Shown here: positions 57,076 through 64,000 of the stretch, piece by piece
How the letters are laid out: every line of letters starts with the position of its first letter
Position numbering within the stretch: the first letter of the stretch is position 1
Origin: Orbus hercynius
GTDB taxonomy: Bacteria; Pseudomonadota; Gammaproteobacteria; Enterobacterales; Orbaceae
Length of the DNA stretch: 64,000 nt
NCBI RefSeq assembly: GCF_003634275.1
Contig: NZ_RBWY01000001.1
Span: forward strand, 1,113,955 to 1,177,954
Direction of reading: 5' to 3'
Made by a program: the position numbers and the translations under genes
The notes under the pieces: model-generated
What the model saw: the letters and a program-made list of their open reading frames with translations, nothing else
What the model was told of the DNA's origin: nothing
Databases searched by the model: none

Positions 57076-58377
57076 TTACAAATATGGTGACCAAGCAGGA
57101 AATTTTACTTGTCCATCAGTACCAGGTAGTTTAGCTTTAAAATTACCATCCGTTGATACGAGATTTAAAATAGTACCCAGTCCCTGCGTTGAACTATAAA
57201 TAATCATCGTACCATTTGGCGAAATGCTTGGTGTTTCATCCAAAAAGGTATCTGTTAATGTTTGATAAGTATTCGATGCTAAGTCAAATTTAGTAACTTT
57301 TTGATCGCCATTATTCGTTGAAATCAACGCAATAAAACTACCATCAGCTGAAACCTCTGCATTTTGATTCTGATCGCCATCCCAAGTTAAACGTTTTGGC
57401 ATTGACGCATCAATAGTCACAGTATATAGCTGAGGTCGCCCAGTCTGATCTGAGGTATAAACTAAAGTTTTATTATCCGGCATCCATGTCGGTTCAGTAT
57501 TATTACTACGCCCAAAGGTCAGCTGTTTAATTGATTTAGTTGCTAAATCCATAACATACAGATTTAGATTTCCATCTTTTGATAAAGCGAATGCCAGTTT
57601 TGATCCATCAGGAGAGAACGATGGTGCGCCATTATGCTGAGGGAAATCGGCAATTGTTTCAATTTTACCGGTTTCTAACGTCTTCATCACTAATGCGGAT
57701 TTGCCACTTTCAAACGTCACATAAGCTAATTTTTTACCATCTGGTGACCAAGTTGGCGACATTAAAGGCTGAGCAGAACGGTGTACGGTAATCTCACCAT
57801 ATCCATCATAGTCAGAAACTCTTAGTTCATGAGTATAAGGCCCTTTATTCATTTTAACAACGTAGGCAAGACGAGTTCTAAAAGCCCCTTTAATACCGGT
57901 TAAGGCTTCAAATATCTCATCACTTGCTGTATGACCAGCATAACGCACCCATCGCTCTGCAACTGAAAACTGATTTTGCGCTAAAATTGCCCCCGGATTA
58001 TTCACCGTATCAACGAGTTGGTAAGTGACTAAATAATTGCCAGAAGCATCAGGTTGAATACTCCCAATGACCACTGCATCAATACCTAAAGCACTCCACT
58101 CTTTTGGTTTAACAGCAGATGCTGTTTCTGGGAGTCCAGGCATTTGTCGAGTTTCAATTGGATTAAATTTACCACTATTACGTAAATCTGATGCAATAAT
58201 TTCTTCTATTTTTTGCGGTGGCACACCACTACCGCTCCATTTGAATGGCACAACCGCAATAGGTTTTGCGGTATTAACGCCATCAGTGATAATAATCCGG
58301 ATATCGGCAATGGAAGCTGCGGAAAAAACCAAGATCCAACAGCTGAGCAAAAAGCGATATGCAAATCGTCTCATCAT
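57076..58377 (-). CDS. tolB: Tol-Pal system protein TolB
   Basis: Periplasmic TolB shuttles between Pal and TolA. The 433 residues (430 in E. coli) begin with a signal peptide ([20 protein letters not shown], then ASIA), followed by the N-terminal domain ([11 protein letters not shown]) and a six-bladed beta-propeller with repeated [28 protein letters not shown] and [14 protein letters not shown] blades. The ATG at 58377 has AAGGA five bases upstream; the frame extends eight codons further without support. Confidence 0.97.
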   Translation of the reverse strand: MMRRFAYRFLLSCWILVFSAASIADIRIIITDGVNTAKPIAVVPFKWSGSGVPPQKIEEIIASDLRNSGKFNPIETRQMPGLPETASAVKPKEWSALGIDAVVIGSIQPDASGNYLVTYQLVDTVNNPGAILAQNQFSVAERWVRYAGHTASDEIFEALTGIKGAFRTRLAYVVKMNKGPYTHELRVSDYDGYGEITVHRSAQPLMSPTWSPDGKKLAYVTFESGKSALVMKTLETGKIETIADFPQHNGAPSFSPDGSKLAFALSKDGNLNLYVMDLATKSIKQLTFGRSNNTEPTWMPDNKTLVYTSDQTGRPQLYTVTIDASMPKRLTWDGDQNQNAEVSADGSFIALISTNNGDQKVTKFDLASNTYQTLTDTFLDETPSISPNGTMIIYSSTQGLGTILNLVSTDGNFKAKLPGTDGQVKFPAWSPYL

Positions 58378-58480
58378 AAATTTCCTTCGTAGAGTTATCA
58401 TATATCCCTAATGACATAGGGCAATGTTGTCAAGTATACTCCTTTAATAATGCAAGTATATAACGTTTTAATTTGCATCA

Positions 58481-59560
58481 TTATTTTGGACTAAAATCGA
58501 TTGTTAGATTTTTAACTTTTTGATAAATTTCATCATTTTTAGGTTTAGGGAACTTAGCCAATTTCGTCGCTGAAATCGCTTCACGACAAAGTGCACCATC
58601 CCCTTCTTGAGCCGTAACATTGATCAAAAAACCATCTGATGCTAACTGAATTTTCAACACACAATTTTTTCCGTTATAAAGCTTTGGATTGATAAATTTA
58701 TTACTAATCGCATTATGAATTTGTGATTTAAATTGGTCAAGTTCACCATTTGATACACCCTGCTGTGATTTAGGTACGCTTGATGTTAATCCACCCAGAA
58801 GATCATTAACCGCTTGTTGTCGTTGCAGCTCTTCTTGTGCTTTCTGCTTAGCTTCTTGCGCAATTCTCAATTTTTCTTGCTTATTTTTTTCTACTTTTAA
58901 ACGCTCTTGCTCTAGAATCTGTTTTTGCTTTTCAGCTTCTTGCTTAGCTTTTTCAGCTTCAGCAAGTGCTTGTTGTTTTTCTTGTTCTGCTTTTTGTCGC
59001 TCACTTTCAATACGCTGCTTATCTTGACGTTCTTTCTCGGCGCGTAATTTAGCCTCATCATCGGCTTTTTGTTTTGCAATTAATGCCTGTTTTTGCTGTT
59101 CTTCAAGCTGAGCCCTCGCTTTTTCAGCATCTTGCTGAATCTTTTGCTTCTCGGCCAGTGCATTAGCTATGGCATCTTGCTCTTGCTGCTGCTTTTCAAC
59201 TGCCAATAATCGCTGTTTTTCTAATTCTTTCAAGCGCTGTTGTTCGGCAAGTTGATTTTGCTGCAAAACTTGCGCTTGTTTTTCAATTTGCGCTTGCTGC
59301 TGCTGTTTAACTTGTTTGCTATCAAGTTGATGTTGTAATTGGCGTTGATACTGCTCAGATATGATATTAGTATCGATCATAATTGCATCAATCGATTCGC
59401 CTTGCGGGTTATTTTCCGATAATGAAACAGATTGCCATGCACTATAACTTAGCACAGCAATAAGTATTACATGTAATAAGATGGAGGTGATTAGCGCAAA
59501 ACTAAACTTTGAATTTGTGTTTTTTGGCATAGTACATTGTGACCAAATTGTGTTCGACAT
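58481..59560 (-). CDS. tolA: Tol-Pal system protein TolA
   Basis: TolA spans the periplasm and links the TolQR motor to Pal and TolB. One membrane helix (about residues 20-42, FALITSILLHVILIAVL) is followed by a long helical domain rich in Q, K and E (about 70-255) and the C-terminal globular domain (about 270-359; YNGKNCVLKIQLASDGFL, LAKFPKPKNDEIY). It has 359 residues against 421 in E. coli, and the stalk is glutamine-rich instead of alanine-rich, probably reflecting AT bias. The start is uncertain: ATG 59560 has TGAGAC upstream, whereas ATG 59530 gives an N-terminus closer to E. coli but no ribosome binding site. Confidence 0.92.
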   Translation of the reverse strand: MSNTIWSQCTMPKNTNSKFSFALITSILLHVILIAVLSYSAWQSVSLSENNPQGESIDAIMIDTNIISEQYQRQLQHQLDSKQVKQQQQAQIEKQAQVLQQNQLAEQQRLKELEKQRLLAVEKQQQEQDAIANALAEKQKIQQDAEKARAQLEEQQKQALIAKQKADDEAKLRAEKERQDKQRIESERQKAEQEKQQALAEAEKAKQEAEKQKQILEQERLKVEKNKQEKLRIAQEAKQKAQEELQRQQAVNDLLGGLTSSVPKSQQGVSNGELDQFKSQIHNAISNKFINPKLYNGKNCVLKIQLASDGFLINVTAQEGDGALCREAISATKLAKFPKPKNDEIYQKVKNLTIDFSPK

Positions 59561-59567
59561 TGTCTCA

Positions 59568-59588
59568 GTAATGATGAAACATCATTAC
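59568..59588 (-). promoter_or_regulatory. Hairpin before the tolA start
   Basis: GTAATGATG, loop of three, CATCATTAC: a perfect 9-bp stem ending seven bases before the ATG at 59560. It lies in the 82-base tolR-tolA gap, which also holds a TATTATAAT-like box, and may influence tolA translation or message ends. Confidence 0.4.
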
Positions 59589-59642
59589 AATGATTATAAT
59601 ATATTTTGTACTATTGAGTAGTAAAATGAGTACAAACTAATG

Positions 59643-60068
59643 TTACATTGGCTGCGTCATTAATCCTACCGATTTCACCCCAGCTGTTTTTAACAAATTG
59701 AGTGCATTAATAATTTCTTCATAAGGCACCGTTTTAGCCCCCCCTACAAGAAATACTGCTTTATCGTTCATGGCTAATTGTTGCTTCACATTAGCAACCA
59801 CTTGATCTTTTAGCAAGCCAGTCTGTCTGTCTTGATCAATTATCAAGGTATAAACACCAACATCCGAAACCTCGATAATCGTTGGTTTACTATCGGATGA
59901 AGCTACAGTTTGTGAATCAGTAGCTTGTGGTAAATCAACTTCGACACTTTGACTAATGATCGGCGCTGTTGCCATAAAAATCAATACTAACACCAATAAT
60001 ACATCTAATAAAGGCACAATATTAATTTCAGATTTCGTAGAATAACGCGTTTTACGACTCATAGACAT
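59643..60068 (-). CDS. tolR: Tol-Pal system protein TolR
   Basis: TolR is the ExbD-like part of the proton-driven Tol motor. The 141 residues (142 in E. coli) have one membrane helix (about 17-38) with the essential aspartate in PLLDVLLVLVLIFM, and a periplasmic domain ending in GLMTQPM. Its ATG overlaps the tolQ stop by one base. Confidence 0.97.
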   Translation of the reverse strand: MSMSRKTRYSTKSEINIVPLLDVLLVLVLIFMATAPIISQSVEVDLPQATDSQTVASSDSKPTIIEVSDVGVYTLIIDQDRQTGLLKDQVVANVKQQLAMNDKAVFLVGGAKTVPYEEIINALNLLKTAGVKSVGLMTQPM

Positions 60069-60748
60069 TATTTCCTAACTGCAACAGCTTGACGTTGTAA
60101 AATAGCCGAGAACTCGTCGATAAAATTTAAAAAGTTTTGTTCAATACGAGTCACTTGTAATGTTAAGCGATTAAATGCCATAACAGCTGGAATCGCCGCA
60201 AAAAGACCGATGGCTGTTGCGATTAATGCTTCGGCAATACCCGGCGCAACCATTTGTAATGTTGCTTGTTTTACTGCACCTAATGCAATAAAGGCATGCA
60301 TAATACCCCATACTGTCCCGAATAAACCAATATAAGGACTAATTGAACCTACAGTGCCCAAGAATGGAATGTTTTGTTCTAATGAATCAAGTTCGCGATT
60401 CATTGACAAGCGCATTGCGCGAGAGGCACCATCAAGTGCCGCTTCTGGCATATTAGGATTTATTTGAAACAAACGAGAAAACTCTTTAAAACCTGCATAA
60501 AAGATATGTTCAGTGCCGGTTATATTGTCTTTGTTTTTTTGCGTTTCATTATAAAGTGAATTCAGTTCATCTGCCGACCAGAACTTTTCGTCAAAATGTG
60601 TGATTTGCTTTTTCGCTTTATTCAAAATGCGACTACGCTGGAATATGACAGCCCAAGACATCACTGAAAAACCGAGTAATAATAACATTATACATTGAAC
60701 TAACAGACTTGCTCCAAAAAACAAATCAACAATATTCATATTTTCCAC
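60068..60748 (-). CDS. tolQ: Tol-Pal system protein TolQ
   Basis: TolQ is the MotA/ExbB-like proton channel subunit. It has three membrane helices (about 10-35, 130-155 and 165-190), with [23 protein letters not shown] and [26 protein letters not shown] as described at residues about 133-195. The 226 residues align with E. coli TolQ (230). The start [11 protein letters not shown] matches E. coli MTDMNILDLFL. Its first codons overlap the end of ybgC by 13 bases. Confidence 0.97.
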   Translation of the reverse strand: MENMNIVDLFFGASLLVQCIMLLLLGFSVMSWAVIFQRSRILNKAKKQITHFDEKFWSADELNSLYNETQKNKDNITGTEHIFYAGFKEFSRLFQINPNMPEAALDGASRAMRLSMNRELDSLEQNIPFLGTVGSISPYIGLFGTVWGIMHAFIALGAVKQATLQMVAPGIAEALIATAIGLFAAIPAVMAFNRLTLQVTRIEQNFLNFIDEFSAILQRQAVAVRK

Positions 60749-61146
60749 TTATAAAACTCCGAAATAAAAAACGCTGGGAATACACAAGGTTTCTTTTTAT
60801 TAAGATCCACACAAGCAATGACAACTTCGGCTTCGCTATATAAACGCCCACTTTGATCAATAATTTTTTGTTTAAACAATAAAGATGCGCGCTTGATGTT
60901 ATCAATTTGACTACAGACAATGAGTAAATCATCTAAACGAGCCGGATATACATAGTCGATACTCATTTTTTTTACAACAAATGCTATATTATGCTGCGAA
61001 AGTAGGGATTGCTGACTAATACCAAGCTGTCTAAGTATTTCAGTCCTTGCACGTTCATAGAATGCTAAATAACGCGCATGATAAACAACCCCGCCCGCAT
61101 CTGTATCTTCATAATAGACTCTAATTGGCCAATCAAAATTCTGCAT
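60736..61146 (-). CDS. ybgC: Acyl-CoA thioesterase YbgC
   Basis: A hotdog-fold thioesterase of 136 residues (134 in E. coli), the usual first gene of the tol operon. The active-site motif [20 protein letters not shown] with its aspartate is complete. E. coli YbgC hydrolyses acyl-CoAs and associates with phospholipid synthesis. The ATG at 61146 has AAGGAG nine bases upstream, so the longer open frame is set aside. It overlaps tolQ by 13 bases. Confidence 0.95.
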   Translation of the reverse strand: MQNFDWPIRVYYEDTDAGGVVYHARYLAFYERARTEILRQLGISQQSLLSQHNIAFVVKKMSIDYVYPARLDDLLIVCSQIDNIKRASLLFKQKIIDQSGRLYSEAEVVIACVDLNKKKPCVFPAFFISEFYKWKI

Positions 61147-61539
61147 AAAAAATACTCCTTCCCGCATTGTATTATATACCAATTAGCTTGTAATGAAATA
61201 ATAGGTTATACAACACAATTTGATAGTTATCAATCCAAAATAAAAATGTAATAACATTATTGTGACTAATTGATACGATATTTCTTATTCAATTGATCGC
61301 TTCTGCTTATGATATAACAGCACGCAAATAAAAACAATTATCATTATCACAAAGCCTATTTTGCCATTATTTATAATAAATATGCAAATGAGCTAAAACG
61401 GCTTTATTACAATTCGTTGAAATTGAAGATGGAATTCGGTACAAATAAAACAATCCAAGCATAATTAAATCCTATGATGCAATTAGAAGCCGCATCGATA
61501 GGATATTCAAAAAACAGCTAACACAACATAAATGATTTA
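61147..61539. other. Intergenic stretch between ybgC and the UspF-like gene
   Basis: These 393 AT-rich bases hold no gene I can see. They contain the presumed tol operon promoter near ybgC and, at 61469-61504, an imperfect inverted repeat (ATCCTATGATGC/GCATCGATAGGAT) that could end the UspF-like transcript. Confidence 0.5.
61469..61504 (-). terminator. Possible terminator after the UspF-like gene
   Basis: ATCCTATGATGC and GCATCGATAGGAT pair with a one-base bulge and an 11-base loop; TTTAATTATG follows on the minus strand. A weak candidate, 35 bases after the stop. Confidence 0.45.
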
Positions 61540-61968
61540 TTATCGAATGACTAATACTGCTGTTTTAGCATGTCGTACAACACCTGAGGCGTTTGAACCA
61601 AGTAAATGGGTTGAAATATTTGGCCGACGAGAACCAAGAATAATTAAATCAGGTTGTAACTCATTGGCCATCGTGAGTATTTCATCCCTAGGATTACCAA
61701 AAGCAATCGCATAAGATAAATTTTCTTTAGGTAAATCAATCGATTGAATTAATTCAATTAACCATTTTTCGGCTTGAACAGTTGCCTTATCTTTAAATTC
61801 ATCGAAACCAAATGAATAAGCATTAACAATTGCAGATGCAACAGGTAATGAATGAAAAAACTTAACTTTAGCATTCGCTAATTTAGCCAAATACTCAACA
61901 TGCGGAAGTACTTTTTTAGTCAGATCCTTTTCAACAATATCTACTGGAACTAAAATAGATTGATACAT
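61540..61968 (-). CDS. uspF: Universal stress protein, UspF type
   Basis: A 142-residue single-domain universal stress protein. It starts MYQSILVPVDIVEKDLTKKV, close to E. coli UspF ([20 protein letters not shown]), and ends with the ATP-binding loop LGSRRPNISTHLLGSNASGVV followed by RHAKTAVLVIR, listed in two parts. The G-x2-G-x9-G-S-type spacing suggests nucleotide binding. UspF in E. coli affects adhesion and stress survival. It lies 93 bases after era on the same strand and is probably separate. Confidence 0.88.
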   Translation of the reverse strand: MYQSILVPVDIVEKDLTKKVLPHVEYLAKLANAKVKFFHSLPVASAIVNAYSFGFDEFKDKATVQAEKWLIELIQSIDLPKENLSYAIAFGNPRDEILTMANELQPDLIILGSRRPNISTHLLGSNASGVVRHAKTAVLVIR

Positions 61969-62061
61969 AGCACTCCTCCATCTTCGATTATTAAATAGAT
62001 ATGATTAGTATATCGCCGACATTACAAGCTTATCAATAAGCAAGCCATGATAAATCTTAAT

Positions 62062-62985
62062 TTAGTCCTCACCGTAACCTAAGCTACGTAGTGCTCGCTC
62101 ATCATCAGCCCAACCAGCTTTAACTTTAACCCAGAGTTCTAAATGAACCTTAGTCTGAAAAAATTCCTGCATATCTTTACGAGCTTCAATACCAATTTGC
62201 TTAATTTTCTCGCCCTTATTACCAATCACCATTTTCTTTTGACCATCACGTTCAACAAGAATTAAACCATTAATACGATACATCCCCGTTTTTTCATCAA
62301 CTTTGAATTGCTCTATTTCAACGGTGACTGAATAAGGTAATTCATCGCCTAAAAAACGCATCAATTTTTCACGAATTATTTCTGATGCCATAAAACGCTG
62401 TGAACGATCAGTGATGTAATCTTCAGGAAAATGATGTTGGCCTTCAGGTAAATTATGCTTAACAAGTGATCTAATAATATCAATACCTTCGCCTTTTTCA
62501 GCACTAATTGGAATAACATCCTTAAAATTAACTTTCTGGCTTATGAGTTGAATATGTGGCAATAGTTTTGATTTATCTTGTACATTATCAATTTTATTGA
62601 TGACCAATATTACTGGGCATTTAACATCTTGTAATTTATTCACGACCATTTCATCATCATCGGTCCAATGTGTTCCTTCAACGACAAATAAGATTAATTC
62701 GACATGCCCAATTGAGCTACTTGCTGCTCGGTTCATTAATCGATTAATTGCACGTTTCTCTTCAATATGAAGCCCTGGCGTATCAATATAAATAATTTGA
62801 TCATTATCTTGTGTATCTATTCCTAAGATACGATGACGCGTAGTTTGTGCTTTGCGAGAGGTAATTGAAACTTTCTGACCTAATAACTCATTGAGTAGCG
62901 TCGATTTACCCACATTGGGACGTCCAACAATAGCGACAAAACCGCAATGTGGTATATTGTCATTATCTATACTTTGATCCATCAT
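62062..62985 (-). CDS. era: GTPase Era
   Basis: Era is an essential GTPase in 30S ribosome assembly. The 307 residues (301 in E. coli) show G1 GRPNVGKST, the effector loop with [10 protein letters not shown]3 DTPGLH, G4 NKID and G5 ISAEKGEG, then a KH domain with [13 protein letters not shown]. Its ATG overlaps the rnc stop as ATGA, so translation is coupled, as in the E. coli rnc-era operon. recO and pdxJ do not follow here; a UspF-like gene does. Confidence 0.97.
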   Translation of the reverse strand: MMDQSIDNDNIPHCGFVAIVGRPNVGKSTLLNELLGQKVSITSRKAQTTRHRILGIDTQDNDQIIYIDTPGLHIEEKRAINRLMNRAASSSIGHVELILFVVEGTHWTDDDEMVVNKLQDVKCPVILVINKIDNVQDKSKLLPHIQLISQKVNFKDVIPISAEKGEGIDIIRSLVKHNLPEGQHHFPEDYITDRSQRFMASEIIREKLMRFLGDELPYSVTVEIEQFKVDEKTGMYRINGLILVERDGQKKMVIGNKGEKIKQIGIEARKDMQEFFQTKVHLELWVKVKAGWADDERALRSLGYGED

Positions 62986-63683
62986 TTGATACCTAAATTA
63001 TCTATTGCAGTTTGAGCGGCTGCTTGTTCTGCTTTACGTCGATTAACCCCTCGACCCATATATCGATTATCATCATTGTCGAGTTTGCATTGAATAACAA
63101 ATTCTTGCTCATGATCACTGCCAATAACTTCAACAATTAAATAAACTGGACGTGCTTGATGAATACCTTGCAAATACTCTTGCAAACGCGTTTTAGCATC
63201 CTTTTGTTTTATCCCTGGTTCAATCGTTTTTAAACGAGATTGATACCATGTTAAGATGAGTTGTTTAATCGTATTAATACAGCTGTCTAAATAAATTGCC
63301 CCAATAATCGCCTCAAGCGCATCTGATATGATAGAATCCCGTCGATGCCCACCACTTTTAAGCTCACCTTGCCCTAAAATTAAGCAATCACCAATACCGA
63401 AGTCTTGGCCTATAACAGCAAGCATCTCACCACAAACAAGTGTTGAACGCATCTGGCTAAGATCCCCCTCGTCAACAAAAGGGAATTGATTAAATAAAGC
63501 TTCGGCAATGACAAAACTTAAAATAGAGTCACCAAGATACTCTAATCGCTCATTGTGTGACTTATCGGCACTACGATGTGTCAGTGCTTTTGATAAGAGA
63601 TTAATATCATTAAACCTATAACCAATTGATTGTTGTAATTTTTCCAAACGTTGTTCATTTGCTTTCATTACTTCTCGACTCAT
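62982..63683 (-). CDS. rnc: Ribonuclease III
   Basis: RNase III cuts double-stranded RNA and processes rRNA. The 233 residues (226 in E. coli) carry the catalytic signature [19 protein letters not shown], the second acidic site [16 protein letters not shown] and a C-terminal double-stranded RNA-binding domain (about 160-230; [25 protein letters not shown]). The start may be the ATG at 63683 or at 63668 ([11 protein letters not shown]); the latter has GAG five bases upstream and a length nearer to E. coli. It overlaps era. Confidence 0.96.
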   Translation of the reverse strand: MSREVMKANEQRLEKLQQSIGYRFNDINLLSKALTHRSADKSHNERLEYLGDSILSFVIAEALFNQFPFVDEGDLSQMRSTLVCGEMLAVIGQDFGIGDCLILGQGELKSGGHRRDSIISDALEAIIGAIYLDSCINTIKQLILTWYQSRLKTIEPGIKQKDAKTRLQEYLQGIHQARPVYLIVEVIGSDHEQEFVIQCKLDNDDNRYMGRGVNRRKAEQAAAQTAIDNLGIK

Positions 63684-63739
63684 AATTATTTCTACAACAC
63701 AAAGTATTTTTCCTTATACCCATTATTTTTATAAAAAAT

Positions 63740-63757
63740 AGCGCCAAAAACGGCGCT
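63740..63757 (-). terminator. Hairpin terminator between lepB and rnc
   Basis: AGCGCC, six-base loop, GGCGCT, then ATTTTTTAT on the minus strand, 39 bases after the lepB stop. It suggests that rnc-era has its own promoter or that lepB transcription is attenuated. Confidence 0.75.
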
Positions 63758-63796
63758 TATAAAGGGCATACAATTTATTAAATAAATTATTCCCAA

Positions 63797-64000
63797 TTAG
63801 TGAACACTACCAATTCGGTTAAAACGAATGCTACTTGGCCACTCATTTGGCTGCTTTTCAAAACTCATCCAAATTGCAGAAACCTTACCAACAAAATTTT
63901 TCTCAGGGACAAATCCCCAAAAACGGCTATCATCACTATTATCACGATTATCACCCATCATAAAATAGTAGCCATGAGGCACAATCCATTCACCCAGTTT
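63797..64000 (-). CDS. lepB: Signal peptidase I, C-terminal fragment
   Basis: The last 67 codons of lepB; the rest lies beyond the right edge. The E box [20 protein letters not shown], the best conserved stretch of type I signal peptidases, is complete, and the end [19 protein letters not shown] matches E. coli LepB. Signal peptidase I removes signal peptides at the inner membrane. The catalytic serine and lysine are outside the window. The E. coli order lepB-rnc-era is kept. Confidence 0.96.
   Translation of the reverse strand, partial: KLGEWIVPHGYYFMMGDNRDNSDDSRFWGFVPEKNFVGKVSAIWMSFEKQPNEWPSSIRFNRIGSVH

Noticed and set aside
58800..59350. Repetitive Q/K/E-rich stretch that looks like a tandem repeat
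   Set aside because: It is the helical stalk of TolA, with no exact repeat unit, so it is not listed as a repeat.
1..64000. CRISPR array, insertion sequence, prophage or toxin-antitoxin pair
   Set aside because: I looked for regularly spaced repeats, transposase motifs, phage structural genes and small paired genes, and found none.

Overview
The window looks like the chromosome of an AT-rich gammaproteobacterium. Almost every protein reads as a close relative of an Escherichia coli protein, and many E. coli neighbourhoods survive (dapA-bamC-purC-tmcA, clpS-clpA beside ybjX and lysO, ppiB-lpxH near folD, psd-mscM, ybgC-tolQRAB-pal-cpoB, lepB-rnc-era). Intergenic DNA is strongly A+T rich, gene losses are common, and sulfate is activated by a homodimeric Sat instead of CysDN. 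This fits the Orbaceae (Gilliamella, Orbus and relatives of insect guts); that placement is my inference and was not tested. No phage, integrase, insertion sequence, rRNA or CRISPR array is visible. There are two tRNA genes, Asn (GTT) and Lys (TTT).

Layout. 1-3075: tmcA start, DUF441 protein, purC, a short bamC, dapA. 3292-10581: redox and membrane genes (grxB, Pr6Pr protein, AbrB-type protein, SotB-type exporter, tpx, pirin, MFS symporter), broken by a 780-base non-coding stretch holding a GC-rich island. 10944-13512: pyruvate kinase and the ribosomal oxygenase RoxA, convergent. 13778-19927: an IclR-controlled catabolic cluster (MFS importer, UxaA-family dehydratase, DapA-family aldolase, FucO-type reductase). 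20017-27065: clpA, clpS, ybjX, lysO, ychJ, lpxH, ppiB, folD. 27156-34423: two poorly known exported or membrane genes, creC, a decayed creB, mscM, psd. 34489-39025: dnaB, an unknown membrane protein, murJ, a LOG-family gene. 39189-50003: tRNA-Asn and a sulfur-assimilation locus (sat-cysH-cysJ-cysI-cysB facing sbp-cysT-cysW-cysA). 50225-55249: fructose PTS operon fruB-fruK-fruA with cra just upstream. 55466-61146: tRNA-Lys and the whole Tol-Pal locus. 61540-64000: a UspF-like protein, era, rnc and the 3' end of lepB.

How the genes work together. The sulfur locus is close to a complete route from outside sulfate to sulfide, apart from an APS kinase and siroheme synthesis, neither of which lies in the window. 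The fructose operon has a textbook Cra operator in front of fruB. The IclR cluster makes a coherent route: take up a sugar acid, dehydrate it to a 2-keto-3-deoxy acid, cleave it to pyruvate plus a short aldehyde, and reduce the aldehyde; its substrate is unknown. The clearest decay is in the Cre system: CreC looks intact, but its partner CreB has lost its receiver domain to stop codons, and the receiver's N-terminus is still readable upstream.
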